Source: Sthenelais limicola
Taxonomy: Eukaryota > Annelida > Polychaeta > Phyllodocida > Sigalionidae
Direction of reading: 5' to 3'
DNA: 64,000 nucleotides
NCBI GenBank assembly: GCA_942159475.1
Contig: OW804102.1
Span: 28,650,873 to 28,714,872, forward strand
Shown here: piece by piece, positions 33,551 through 44,225 of the stretch
How the letters are laid out: the number at the start of each line of letters is the position of its first letter
Numbering within the stretch: position 1 is the stretch's first letter
The notes under the pieces: generated by a model
The model's database searches: none
Seen by the model: only the letters and a program-made list of their open reading frames with translations
Told to the model about the DNA's origin: nothing
Translations under genes and position numbers: made by a program

Positions 33551-33777
33551 AAAGGGTGGTCTCCACTGGCTGTGGTAGGCTCTGCGGTAAGTTCTGCGGT
33601 AAGTTCTGCGGTAATCATTGTGATGGTGTTATGATGATGAGGAGTGGCGAGGTCCTGCCTACATGGTCAATGAACCACATAAGCTGGACTTTGTCATTCC
33701 TCTCCACCTACAGAACCAACACAAACCATCGCAAGGCTTACCGCAGAGCTTACCACAGTCAGTGGAGACCCCCCTTA
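33551..33777 (+). mobile_element. Foldback repeat I copy I2
   Basis: AAAGGGTGGTCTCCACTGGC at the left, CAGTGGAGACCCCCCTT at the right. The 12-bp unit GCGGTAAGTTCT is repeated in the left arm, with GCTTACCGCAGAGCTTACC in the right arm. The centre CTCCACCTACAGAACCAACA is the reverse complement of that in I1. Confidence 0.9.
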
Positions 33778-34344
33778 ATGTCACAGCAAAGACAAGTTAT
33801 ATAGGACAAGAGCAAGGGCTTCCTTGTACTAACCTACTAATCAAGTGGCTACTCCCTTACGAGCATCCTCTTTGGAATCCATTGTGAATCCAAATAACAT
33901 AGGCAAATACAAGTGAGTCATGAACGAAGAGTAGGAGAAAATGTCGTTTCTTACCATACACGTATACTGAATTGTATTCTTTATTTGTTAACTTTTCCTA
34001 AAACTTTATTCAGAAATTAATATTTTACGTCTGTCTTTTGTTGATAAATAATGCATTTGTCTCATTTAATCTAACGCGGTATGTGACGCCAAACAATAAC
34101 CTTTTAATATGTGGATTGAATTTCAATGTCGTCTGGTTAAACATTTCATCACGGATTGTGAAAAGAAGCCTATATTAAACCCATTGTCCCTCCGCACCCG
34201 ATCATAACATCCATGGTATGAGAAAGAGGTTAACAATGGCATTTTGAAGCATGTATGAATAATTTAGTTGACATTGGTTAAAACAGATCAAGGCCACGGC
34301 CACGTTATTAAGGGCCTAATCACCAACCCCTCCGTCACTATGTT
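33778..34344. other. stretch without recognised feature
   Basis: Nothing recognised. Confidence 0.5.
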
Positions 34345-34496
34345 ATAAGATAAGATAAGATAAGAGGTTTTTTATTTGCCTTTAAAGGGGTACAAGTACA
34401 GTAGTAATTGTGATTTTTAGGAGAGAAGACAAATTGGTCGACATACCATTATGAGACTGGCAAGAGTTCATTTCTTCCGGCAGTTACCATGAATTT
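34345..34496 (-). mobile_element. Retroelement 3' end J2
   Basis: ATAAGATAAGATAAGATAAG, TTTTTTATTTGCC, GACAAATTGGTCGACATACC, CATTTCTTCCGGCAGTTACC: the same structure as J1. Both copies stop at nearly the same internal point, about 150 bp from the tail, typical of 5'-truncated retroelements. Confidence 0.8.
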
Positions 34497-34828
34497 AGAA
34501 TAAAACTACAAGAGAGTGCTACATAACATAACCTAATTACTACATGAAATGAAAAGTGACTTAGTTATATAATAAGTAATAAATCGATCATACAGTCATA
34601 CGGTACAGCATGATGTTTACATGATATAAAGTGACTTAGGTAAAATGAGTAATGAATCCTCCATACAGTACAGTATGGAGTTTACATTCGCTTCCTCTCA
34701 GTACAGAAAATTTATAGTTAGCACACAGAACAGTGTCATTTAACATATACCAAGATATATCAATGGACATATGTATATAACACTACCTCTCTCCCACATC
34801 TACTGGTACCCAAGACACGTTTCTTACG

Positions 34829-34867
34829 TTATGAGGTTTTACAGGAAAATGAGTCACAAGTAGCAAA
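34829..34867 (+). mobile_element. Family B terminus fragment B7
   Basis: TTATGAGGTTTTACAGGAAA followed by ATGAGTCACAAGTAGCAA is the B left TIR alone; the poly(A)-tailed sequence at 34896 follows shortly after. Confidence 0.75.
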
Positions 34868-34895
34868 GAACTCTTTCTACTAATATTTCACATAA

Positions 34896-35086
34896 ATGAA
34901 TCCCGGAAAATCCCGGAAAATCTGCTTGATTCTGAATATAACCTTGTGCATGCCACCATGCCAGGGTTGGGGTGGAAATCGGACAATGAGACCGATCCCC
35001 AAATTGGAAAGGGAAGGCAAATGCCTAGCCCTGTCTGTTATCACCTGGATAAATAAAGTATTAAAAAAAAAAAAAAAAAAAAAAAA
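34896..35086 (+). mobile_element. Retroposed 3' end with poly(A) tail
   Basis: Sequence ending in TCACCTGGATAAATAAAGTA followed by a run of 24 A (35063-35086). The AATAAA at 35052-35057 just before the A run is the hallmark of a reverse-transcribed polyadenylated RNA, either a non-LTR retrotransposon 3' end or a processed pseudogene. The 5' limit is uncertain and I see no target-site duplication by eye. An 80-codon frame over it ends in a lysine run encoded by the A tail and is not a gene. Confidence 0.7.
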
Positions 35087-35135
35087 TCATTTACTCTACA
35101 AACTGCTTACCTATTGTATCAACCCATCCATTCCC

Positions 35136-35343
35136 TAAGACCCTGCCCACACACAGCCGATTTGTCTCCCGATTGTCCCCGATTTAGGTCTCTCGATGAA
35201 TCCTATGATCTCATTTCAAATCCTGGTTTATGTTTTTGAAATAACATCAACCAGGATTGGAAATGAAATAATAGGATTCATTGGAAGACCCAAATCGGGG
35301 GGCAATCGGGAGGCAAATCGGCTGTGTGTGGGCAGGGCCTTAC
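35136..35343. mobile_element. Foldback element E copy E2
   Basis: TAAGACCCTGCCCACACACA pairs with TGTGTGTGGGCAGGGCCTTA. Inner arms: TCCTATGATCTCATTTCAAA and TTTATGTTTTTGAAATAACA-type centre, then ATAGGATTCATTGGAAGACC. 208 bp, nearly all base-paired if folded; slightly longer centre than E1. Confidence 0.93.
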
Positions 35344-35814
35344 TATACCAACCTACAAGAATTCACCTGTGGATATTTACACTGTGCTTGACCAACTTCT
35401 GCTTTAGCACGTCGTATTTTAATGACTCTTATTATAGTAATATCTTATAATGTCTTCAGAAAAAGAGTCCCACCTGATGAGAGCGATCTATAAGTTGTTT
35501 ATTCAGGTCTGACTCTAGCGTATTTCTATCTAGTTCTGTTCATTTCCTCCACTGTATAGAGCATTCATTTCACGCCATCAGTGTTTCACCCGCCGAGATC
35601 CTCTCTCACACCAGCCCAGCACCAGAGGCAATCTATCTAACTACTCTACTCTATAAAAACCCTTCCTCAGGGGGTTAGTGTTTTTACCCTTCCTAGGGAA
35701 AATTATGTTCTTCATCCCATTGGACCTCACTTGTGTGTTCATACATCCGTATATCACATCCCGAATCCAGCAGAGTTGTGTGTCCACGGGGTTTGTTTGG
35801 CTATATGATACTGG
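35344..35814. other. stretch without recognised feature
   Basis: Nothing recognised. Confidence 0.5.
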
Positions 35815-36123
35815 CGACGGGTTAAATGAGTCATAAATCGCAAATTTGATATTTTCAATGTGTTTTATTCACAAAATATGTTTGTCTGTCGAAATGTTTT
35901 CATTTTTGGTGTAATTAGCGCTGTCTGTAGTATAAATACATTTACAAAATGTCAAGACAATGTATTAGATATATCCATGCATATTTAAGATAATTGTATA
36001 GAGTATATTATGTCCTACTGTTTATCATCATTGGAATCGGCTTATCCCATCTTTTCAAATATGATGATATCTCAAAGTCTATTTTATGCAACTTGTGACT
36101 CATTTCACTCTAACACATCACAA
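35815..36123 (-). mobile_element. Family B copy B8, short internal deletion
   Basis: AAATGAGTCATAAATCGCAA, TTTTCATTTTTGGTGTAATT, ATATATCCATGCATATTTAA, ATTGGAATCGGCTTATCCCA and ACTTGTGACTCATTTCACTC. The CCACCCAGAAATATTG to ATCAAACTTA block is missing, and the left outer TIR is eroded. Confidence 0.85.
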
Positions 36124-36546
36124 ATACTGCATCGCATTCCAAATTCAGTTGTTGGAACTTATTCATCCTGAGCGTTACTGAAAATACTTCTCTTCCCTTT
36201 TTGTCTATCCCAAGTTACACTTCCAATTGAATATGATACTGAAGAATTCAATCATTTTGATATAGCTGGGATCACAAATGTTGAACAAACAGGGTACCGC
36301 TAGACCCTAGAGAGTAATAATACCATACCTCTAGAACCTGGGGGTGTGATTGCATTAGTTCCTCCTGTGTATTATAACCCCTGGAGTAGCCCCACTAGGA
36401 GAGGGGTAGGAGGCTGTTGCAGGGTGGAGGAGGAGGGGGAGGAGAAGGAGGGGGAGGAGAAGGAGGAGGGCGATATAGAAGGTTGGGGGGAGGGGGATAT
36501 AGAAGGTTGGGATGGAGGCTTGGGTAAGACCAGCCTGACCAGGCTA
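36124..36546. other. stretch with a polypurine patch
   Basis: Contains GAGGAGGGGGAGGAGAAGGA-type purine-rich sequence at 36425-36520. No gene recognised. Confidence 0.55.
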
Positions 36547-36790
36547 TACGGGTCAGATCGTTAGAAAATGCACAATTCGCAGTCACCAATTTTCTCAAAT
36601 AACACAAATTTAAGACAGGAATGAGCTGTCAAAACACAGTTCACCATAACCAAAATGATATTCATAGCCAACACAATACCAAATATACTCAAATATGCCT
36701 ATAGTATTTATCCCTTTTCAGTCTAATTTAGCAGAAATCACTAAATGTTTAGAGTTGCCAATTGTACATTTTTCGATGATCTGACCCATA
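36547..36790 (-). mobile_element. MITE family A copy A11
   Basis: TACGGGTCAGATCGTTAGAA and TTTTTCGATGATCTGACCCA as TIRs; CAGTCTAATTTAGCAGAAAT inside. Confidence 0.92.
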
Positions 36791-37098
36791 AGTGATGTAT
36801 GTGGAGGGATGCACAGGTCCTATTCCTCTCATCCATCGTCGATGTTTCTGCATGTTGTGCTCTGGACGGAGTGGTGAAGGCTGAGTGTGGTGCGAGCCAC
36901 TGCCCCGTGACTCGTGCTCTCAGCAACTCTAATGAGCTGCTCCTGTGGTACCCTAGTCCTCCACCAGGAGGCGTTAGTGGTGGTGGTGGGTCTGTGCTCC
37001 ATGCCATTTCTTAAATTATGTCAATAAGAATTTTCATTTATTGTCACTGATCAGACTTTAATCTTTCTCTAAATGAGGATGTACCAATAGGTGTATAT
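36791..37098. other. stretch with overlapping short frames
   Basis: GC-richer insert between A11 and A12 with a 71-codon plus frame (36799-37014) and an 88-codon minus frame over the same bases. It is the only GC-rich block nearby, but nothing identifies a gene. Confidence 0.4.
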
Positions 37099-37341
37099 AT
37101 GTGGGTTAGATCTTTAGAAAGTGTACAATCGGCAGTTCAACACATATAGTAAATGGTGCTAAATTAGACAGGGAAATCGTCAACACTAGGTATATCTGAG
37201 TATATTTGGTATTGCCTTCATTCAAACAGTCTGGTTGGGTGTGTTGAACTGAATTTTGACCCTGACTTTTGTCTTAAATCTGGGTTATTTGAGAGGATTG
37301 ATGAAGGGGAATTGTATATTTACTGGCGATTTCACCCATAC
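37099..37341 (+). mobile_element. MITE family A copy A12
   Basis: ATGTGGGTTAGATCTTTAGA, ACTAGGTATATCTGAGTATA, GGGTTATTTGAGAGGATTGA, right TIR ending TTCACCCATA. Confidence 0.92.
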
Positions 37342-37365
37342 AGTATGTAGTTTAGAGATAAGCAC

Positions 37366-37450
37366 GGTTCAGTTTTCACGGAATTTAGTGCAAAATGGTC
37401 CTCTGTGGCGCAAAATCGCATGAGAATCGACTTTAGTGGACTAGGGCCTT
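37366..37450. mobile_element. Foldback element F copy F2, left arm shortened
   Basis: Right arm GCAAAATCGCATGAGAATCG, ACTTTAGTGGACTAGGGCCT is intact and matches F1; the left arm is mostly lost. Confidence 0.75.
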
Positions 37451-37541
37451 AAGGCTAAACATGTCAAGATTTTGATTATACTCTGAAATATGCTTTGATT
37501 ACATACGTTCATCTAATTGTATAGCTTAGTGTTATTAGATA

Positions 37542-37741
37542 TTGGAGACTGCAGACGCAAGTAGCATGGTCCAGCCTGGTAGTTCCTTTAAGAAATTAGC
37601 TCGTTGGTCAAAACAGCGATTTAGCTGTGTTGCTGTTCTGCAGAAGGCCTTCTTGAAGTGCATTGATCCGTCCACATCCATTTCTTCATTTGATTTGAAA
37701 ACATATTTATTCAGGAACAAGTATATATTACATCGATGATG
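37542..37741 (+). pseudogene. possible non-LTR reverse transcriptase C-terminal fragment
   Basis: The frame ends STSISSFDLKTYLFRNKY and stops shortly after, at 37737-37739. This closely follows the C-terminal signature of non-LTR reverse transcriptases, in which a 'xSISSFKxxLKTxLF' segment precedes the stop. The upstream residues (about 45 codons to 37542) do not show the usual 'WNSLP' motif, so the fragment is short, diverged and surely not functional. Recognition rests on this one motif from memory. Confidence 0.4.
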
Positions 37742-37840
37742 CTATTCTCAGAATTGCCTGATGTTACAATACATTTTTAAGGTTTTAATGCATACTTTGC
37801 TGAACGACATTACAGAAATAGCAAGTGGTGAAGGCTGAGA

Positions 37841-38099
37841 AGTTTGAGATTTTTATTTTTGAAAAGAAAGTTTGGAATATTTCTGGGTAGACAATTGCTA
37901 GTGAACTAACTAGATATACTCTATAGGATGATCTTAGAAACAGGGATATATTAAATACTGTCTTGAAATTTGGTACATATAATCATACGACCTAGAACAT
38001 TAGATACACAAAGAATGAGAACATTCCTACAAAGATATCCCGTGGACAAAGTACTTCGAAAAATATAATTTTTGCGACACTTTCCTGAAACACATCACA
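37841..38099 (+). mobile_element. Family B copy B9, left part missing
   Basis: TTTTATTTTTGAAAAGAAAG, AATATTTCTGGGTAGACAAT, AGAACATTCCTACAAAGATA and terminal CTTTCCTGAAACACATCACA. The left TIR and first 120 bp are absent. Confidence 0.88.
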
Positions 38100-38299
38100 T
38101 TTCTGGCAGCCTGATTGTGATCCGCCTTAACAACTGATAGATTGAGCCACAGTCGATTAAAGAAAGAAGAGAAGAACACGAGGGAGTATAGATAGGTGTA
38201 TGAGGCGAGGTAGTAGGGGCAGGTTGTTCCTCCTGTAGACGGCTCATATTGCATGTCTGAACCACCCAGCACATCTGTCCCTTGTCATCTTTTGCCATC

Positions 38300-38526
38300 A
38301 GGGTCAGATCGTCAGAAAATGTACAATTCGCCTTCACCAATTTTCTCCAATAACCCAAATTCAAGACGGAAATGAGGTTCAAAAGACAGTTCACCATAGC
38401 CAAAAAGATATTCATGACCTACACAATACCAGACATGCCTAGTATTTATCCCCTTTTGGTCTAATTTAGCAGTATTTACTAAATATGTTGACCTGCCAAT
38501 TGTACATTTTCGAATGATCTGACCTG
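38300..38526 (-). mobile_element. MITE family A copy A13
   Basis: GGGTCAGATCGTCAGAAAAT at the left, TTTTCGAATGATCTGACC at the right; close to A11 in its TATTTATCCCCTTTTGGTCT block, so they may share a source. Confidence 0.93.
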
Positions 38527-38784
38527 TCACATCCTCCCTTTTTTATTCCTGCCATTCGTAATTTGTGCCAGCGGCCAGAGGCAGGTTCCACATCGTTGTG
38601 TTACATATTGATTAAAAAAGCAAATCGAAAAAAAATGTGCGATACATGAATCTGGTTAGTTCAGGGCTTCTAATTCACGCTTATAATGTGATAAGGTGGT
38701 TGAAGATTCGCAGTTCAACAACAAGCTTAAATTATATTGAGATGTCAATAAATCAGTTGTACACATCCATGGTACCCCGCCTTC

Positions 38785-39021
38785 ATAGGTCACATCATCA
38801 GAAAATATACAATCAGCAGCTGCACACATTCAAAGAATTCTGCTAAATTTGACTGAAAAATGCAAGAAATTAAGCATATATATTTGTGTATATTTGGCAT
38901 TGCCTTTATTTATTAACCTATCTGTTCGGTTATGTTGTACTGTATTTTGATCCTCAATTTTCTCTTATTTGAGAGGATTGGTGAAAGTGAATTGTACATT
39001 TTCTGACGATTTGATCCTCAA
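38785..39021 (+). mobile_element. MITE family A copy A14
   Basis: ATAGGTCACATCATCAGAAA, AATTCTGCTAAATTTGACTG, TTATTTGAGAGGATTGGTGA, TTTTCTGACGATTTGATCCT. Confidence 0.92.
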
Positions 39022-39204
39022 TGATGCATTCTCCATACAACAGGTTGCGCATGTGGTAAAGCACACATTTCACCATCTGCAACCCTCGTCATTTTACTGT
39101 CACTCAGTCTCATTTCATCTTCAAGAAATATATTTTACATTCCAAAGTAATATGCCAAACTGTGGCATAAAAATTCACTGCAAAGTATTCTAAGATAACA
39201 GATA

Positions 39205-39592
39205 TGTGATGTGTTACAGAAAATGAGTCACATGTCGCAGCAATGGATCATTCTGAGATATCATCATATTTGAAAAGATGAGATAAAGCCGATTCTAATG
39301 ATGGTAAACAGTAGGGGCATTTTATAAGTATTTCTTTATCTATGTTTGATATACATGCAGTTATGTTTGAAAAATAAGTTTGCAATATTTCTGGGTGGGA
39401 AACTACCAGTTAAGTAATCATATACACTCCATAGGACGACCTTCGAAACGCAAGGATGAATTTAGTATACCATCTTGAAATCTGGTGCTAAACCCTCAAA
39501 ACTTAAAACATTCCAACAAAGAGATCTTGTGAATAGATCTCTTTGGGAAATAGCCTTTTTGATTTCCCTAGAACACATTACATATACATGGT
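39205..39592 (+). mobile_element. Family B copy B10
   Basis: Nearly full length (about 390 bp): TGTGATGTGTTACAGAAAAT, GATATCATCATATTTGAAAA, TTGCAATATTTCTGGGTGGG, CATTCCAACAAAGAGATCTT, then a degraded right TIR. A local palindrome AAAGAGATCT/AGATCTCTTT lies at about 39518-39545. Confidence 0.92.
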
Positions 39593-39620
39593 AATATATA
39601 GAGGTTAGTGAGCACTGCTT

Positions 39621-39872
39621 TATGGATCAAATCGTCAGGAAATGTACAATTCACTTTCACCAATTCTCTCAAATATTCTATCAAAGATTTAAGAGAAAAT
39701 TGAGGATCTAAATAAAGTTCAACAAAAAGAAACAGATTGGTTTAATCAAGGCAATGTCAAATATACACAAATATGCTTAATTTAATTTTTATCATTTTCA
39801 GTTAATTTTAGCAGAACTTTTTGAATGTGTTGAGCAGCTGATTGTACATTTTCTGATGATCTGACCCTTATA
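39621..39872 (-). mobile_element. MITE family A copy A15
   Basis: TATGGATCAAATCGTCAGGA and TTTTCTGATGATCTGACCCT as TIRs. Carries an extra ATTCTATCAAAG block near its left end, so it is about 10 bp longer than most. Confidence 0.92.
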
Positions 39873-40315
39873 TAGCTCCCTGCACTACGTTTTATACATT
39901 ACTCAGATGCAGAAGGGTAGGGATGGACAATCTCCTCTTAGGACAAATGAATCCATAGACACGACTACACTAGATAATCCTGTTATCCTCTTCCATCTGT
40001 CTATCCATCCCATCTTTCTTACATCCGCGACCAATGCATAGATTTTTTAATCAAATACATTAAACTGCGACATTAAAAGGATGATATGCTGCTAGGGTTA
40101 TCTGTTAAGCCGTGTAAATATGATAAGGCTTATATAAATTGCCTGCGGGTTCTGTAATACTAATCTGAAGATATCTCCTTATGATTAGGATTATAATAAA
40201 AGACTCTGGCAGCCCAAAGATGTCATTAATGATAACTTGACATTGATCGACTACCACTGGGAATTGGCCTTCCACAGGCAATGTTTTTGCCTAGACCCTA
40301 CTGGCAGGGTATATA
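39873..40315. other. stretch without recognised feature
   Basis: Nothing recognised. Confidence 0.5.
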
Positions 40316-40768
40316 TGATGTGTTGTAAGAAAATGAGTCACAAGTCGAAAAATTGCTATTTTGCAAATATCCATGCAAATATCCATGCAAATATCCATGC
40401 AAATATAATTATACATGCAAATATCCATGCAAATATCCATGCAAATATACATGCAAATATACATGCAAATATACATGCAAATATACATGCAAATATACAT
40501 GCAAATATACATGCAAATATACATGCGATTCCAAGGTCATTGTGATAGATATATTTAGCTACTGATATGCTAGTAATTGCCCACCCAATAATATTTCCAA
40601 CTTTTTTTTTCAAAAATAAAAATATCAAACTTAAAATTTAGAAATACTTATTAGATGTCCTACTGTTTACTATCATTGGAATCGGCTTAATCTCATCTTT
40701 TAGAATATGACAATATCTCAAAATCTATTTTTTGCGACTTGTGACTCATTTTCATATAACACATCACA
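40316..40768 (-). mobile_element. Family B copy B11 with internal minisatellite
   Basis: Both termini are present (TGATGTGTTGTAAGAAAATG; TTTTCATATAACACATCACA) and the right half is regular, with GCCCACCCAATAATATTTCC and ATCAAACTTAAAATTTAGAA. The left-middle part is replaced by the tandem array at 40362-40523, which rejoins the element at CCAAGGTCATTGTGATAG. Confidence 0.93.
40362..40523 (+). repeat. 12-bp minisatellite inside B11
   Basis: Thirteen units of TGCAAATATMCA: three TGCAAATATCCA, one 18-bp variant, two TGCAAATATCCA, then seven identical TGCAAATATACA. Other B copies have TATATCCTTGCATATCTAAG at this place, so the array most likely grew from that segment. Since 12 is a multiple of 3, the array is open in several frames on both strands (repeated NIHA, YICM, IFAC), which are not genes. 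Confidence 0.96.
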
Positions 40769-41561
40769 TATATCTCCAGACCCTCTTACTATGTTCCTTT
40801 TCTTCCACTTTTATCAAACGTGTATTTAAGAGAGTTCCGTTCTTAGAGTTCTAATAATAAAACCACCAGAACCTGTAATGAAGTTCTTCCTATGAAGTTG
40901 TAGAAATGTATAATAAGTCGTTATCTAATATAGATTGCATCCATGAATGCCTTGTATGAAGCCGGATAACTATTAATCTAATATGACACTCACTACTCAC
41001 TATGCTGTCTATAAAGCTGTTTATAATTATGTATTTGGAAATACCCGTTAGAAGCCTTCCCATTACTCATATTGAGAATGCACCAGAGCATTCACCAGCT
41101 GCCTCTCAAGGATGCCTTATCTGTTTAGGCTAGTTTTGCAAAGTATCAAATCCCTAACAATACTGTGAATTGAAGAAAAAACAAAATCTGATTATTCATT
41201 TGTATTAAATCAACATATTATATTGGCCATTTAGATTTTAAAGAAATAGTGCATCCTGTTTCCCTTTATATTAAAGATATTGAAAATATATAATTTCCAT
41301 ATCACGGAAGTGTCTGAATCCTATACGACTAACATAACCTGACATTTTCGGATCTAAACAAAACATGTTTGTACTGTTTATGATCTAGGGCGTCCCAATA
41401 TATGTTTTATTGGAGGCGCACAAACTAGCAAACATTAAAATCAACCACTGGTTAAACCATTAATTACATATGCATTGCTCTGAGAACAACGTATCTAGAG
41501 TGAGTTATGCATGGTGTTTTACGTGTGGTAGTCGTCACAACCAATGCGCTTTGTGTAACAA
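40769..41561. other. stretch without recognised feature
   Basis: AT-rich; nothing recognised. Confidence 0.5.
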
Positions 41562-42041
41562 TATTAGTAAATTCTGCTAAATTAGACTGAAAAATGGTCA
41601 ATATTCTGTATATCTGAATATATTTAATATTGCCTTGATTCAAACAATCTATTTTTAACTGTATTTTGAACCCTACTTTTGTCTTAAATTTGGATTATTT
41701 GAGAAGATCGGTGAAAATGAATTTTACTCCAAGTTGGTGTATGTACCACATGCTATTTGTATGGGCGGGAGTAGTGTGGCAATTTGCACCAGTTCCACGC
41801 ATGTGGTATGACTTCCTATCCCCAGTAAACATAGCCATATAAGGTAAGCATAGCAGTGTGGGAGTAGATCTTATAGAACCTAAATTCGAATGTGGTACTT
41901 GGGACACTATTACACTGTCCTTGATATTTTTTTTTTTCATAACCCACTCACCTATTGGCATCTGGGACAGTGCAATAGTGTCCTGAGTACCACATTCTCA
42001 TCAGGTTCTATCTATGTACATTTTCTGGTGATTTCACCCGT
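41562..42041 (+). mobile_element. MITE family A copy A16 split by a foldback insertion
   Basis: Left part AGTAAATTCTGCTAAATTAG to GATCGGTGAAAATGAATTTT (left TIR missing), then about 287 bp of foreign sequence, then the right terminus ATGTACATTTTCTGGTGATT with TCACCCG. The interruption falls within the right TIR. Confidence 0.88.
41727..42013. mobile_element. Foldback element nested in A16
   Basis: Inverted arms of about 46 bp: AGAACCTAAATTCGAATGTG, GTACTTGGGACACTATTACA at 41876-41921 against TGGGACAGTGCAATAGTGTC, CTGAGTACCACATTC at 41963-42009. The arms are about 85-90% complementary by eye. A T-run lies in the loop. The segment 41727-41875 is outside the inverted arms and of unknown origin. 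Not seen elsewhere in this window. Confidence 0.75.
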
Positions 42042-42249
42042 CTTGTTGTGGGAAGTCACCTATCAGTAAGAGGCTGTGATAAGGACATGGATGGAATGTG
42101 GCTTGTGATAGGTCTGATGAAGTTTCCTCTTTCTTGCTGCACCATCTGCAATCTCTATCAGAAGTGCAATTATTCAGACGTAAAGTCAAACTGTGCATTG
42201 CTTGCAATGATAACTCTTTGCTACGTCCTTAATGCTGTGTTCTAAGCTA

Positions 42250-42588
42250 TTACGACAAAACAAACCTTACCAAATGTACCCATATTATGACTTTTAGGTT
42301 TGAATTCATCAATATTCTTTTCTTGTGTATATATATATATATTTATACACAATCTGAAGTGTAATCGCCGAGAGAAAACTGCCGCCGGTGAGCGATAATA
42401 AGTGAAGTAATGATAGTAAGGGATCTGGGCGGGTCCTCTAAATATGAATGAGGACGTTTAAACAGTCCTGTAGCAAAAACAACAAAATCCTCCAAAATGT
42501 TGGTCAAATGACCTTTAGATGGGTTGGAAAACAAAAGTTAGAAAATATTTAGTTTTTGAGCGAAGTTAACTGAGAGTGTAGCTTTAAT
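42250..42588 (+). mobile_element. Repeat family G copy G2
   Basis: ATTATGACTTTTAGGTTTGA, CGCCGAGAGAAAACTGCCGC, CGGTGAGCGATAATAAGTGA, GGTCAAATGACCTTTAGATG, and TTAACTGAGAGTGTAGCTTT. Same limits as G1. Confidence 0.88.
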
Positions 42589-43426
42589 CTACTCCCCCAC
42601 AGTCACTAAAAGTCATTGTGCTCGTTTTACAGCTCTTGATTATTACACCACATATAATACCGCAACGGATATTTCATTGTGGGCTGGATTCAGTTCAATA
42701 GATACTGGCGGTCCAAAACAATAGTAAAATGCAAAAATAGCCAAAGGTTCAAAAGACATTTATTGCTATTACAGGTCGCCCACACCATTCAGAAATAGCA
42801 CACATATTCATTTTGATTACACTGGAATATTATTTCAAGCTATTTTTCTAAATTTCTGGAACATGTCTTAAAGGGACCCTGAACCATCAAGAGGCAATTT
42901 TGAAAATCTTTATAATTTGTGATACATATCTTTCATTTCTCCTGCACATCATTTATCCTCTTAAATCATTGTACACACTGAATTACTGTCTACAGCGTCG
43001 ATATGCATGTATTCTGTTCAAGATACACGAGAATAAATGGTGGAAGTATAATGAAATGTTCAGGTTATTTGATTAAAAAAATCCCATCAGTTACAACAAG
43101 TTAACCACATTTCTTTGTGAATAAACATATACTAATATACTGCTGAATAAGGCAACGAGGACATCTTTGGGTACAAATATCATTAACAAAGGTTTAAGTC
43201 AAAGGGATAGCTTATCTCAAACCTTATCTTTCCGGTCAATATAAGATGTAGCCCTGAATTATGGAGGAAATGGGGCAAATCGAAGATATCGAATCTTTTC
43301 ATATGAATCATAAATCACCCTTGTTTTTACAAATATACTGGTGTTTCTGGGAGACCAACAAGACATATACCAACAGCAAATAATACGAAGTAGAAAACGT
43401 CATGTAACTCAGTTTGAATAGATATT
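42589..43426. other. stretch without recognised feature
   Basis: Nothing recognised; AT-rich. Confidence 0.5.
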
Positions 43427-43811
43427 TGTGATATGTTTCAGGAAAATGAGTCTAAACTCGCAAAATGCTAATGTTTAAAGTGATTTATTCACAGGATTCC
43501 TATGTTTGAATGTTCTGATTTTCGGAGGGTTTATCGCCGTCAGTCATGAAAATAGATGGGTCAAATCTCAAGACAGCGTATTAAATATATCCCAGCGTTT
43601 CCAAGGTCATCCTATGTAGCACATTTAGTTCCTTTACTGATAACTGTCCCCCCAGAAATATTGTTGCAAACATATTTCAAACAATGTATCAAATATTAAA
43701 TATAGAAACACTTATTAGATGTCCTTAATGTTTACCATCATTGAAATCGGCTTGATCCCATCTTTTCAAATATGATGATATCTCAAAATCCATTTTTGCG
43801 GCAACACATTT
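43427..43811 (-). mobile_element. Family B copy B12
   Basis: TGTGATATGTTTCAGGAAAA, AGTGATTTATTCACAGGATT, CCCCCCAGAAATATTGTTGC, AAATATGATGATATCTCAAA; the right TIR lacks its GTGACTCATTTTC portion (ends TTGCGGCAACACATTTGTGA). Confidence 0.92.
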
Positions 43812-43980
43812 GTGATATCATCGAACTGGCGGACAGCTCCCTTGAAATAATCAATACATTGAAATCGGTGCCCCGGTTCATCTTCTAGATTTTGAGATGT
43901 TTGTTGAACTTGTAGTCACTGTGATATACATTATTGGATTTCAATTGTGTAAATTTTAAAGATCTAATGGCAGGTGGGAT

Positions 43981-44225
43981 ATGTGGGTCAGATCTTCCAA
44001 AAAAGTACAATAGACAGATCTACACATTATGTTAAATTAGATGGAAAAATGATAAATACATGGTATATCTGATATATATATCAAATATTATATTTGGTAT
44101 TGCCTTGATTCAAACAATCTGTTTGGTTATGTTGAACTGAGTTTTAAACTTCATTTTTGACTTAATTTTGGGTAATTTGAACGGATTGCTGAAGGAGAAT
44201 TTTACATTTTCTGGCGATTTCACCA
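43981..44225 (+). mobile_element. MITE family A copy A17
   Basis: ATGTGGGTCAGATCTTCCAA, CAAACAATCTGTTTGGTTAT, TACATTTTCTGGCGATTTCA. A short AT expansion sits after the ATATCTGATATATA block. A 126-codon minus-strand frame (44110-44490) overlaps it and is not supported as a gene. Confidence 0.92.

Noticed and set aside
40237..40628. Four overlapping frames with NIHA, YICM, CKYP or IFAC repeats
   Set aside because: Caused by the 12-bp minisatellite inside B11, whose unit length is a multiple of three.
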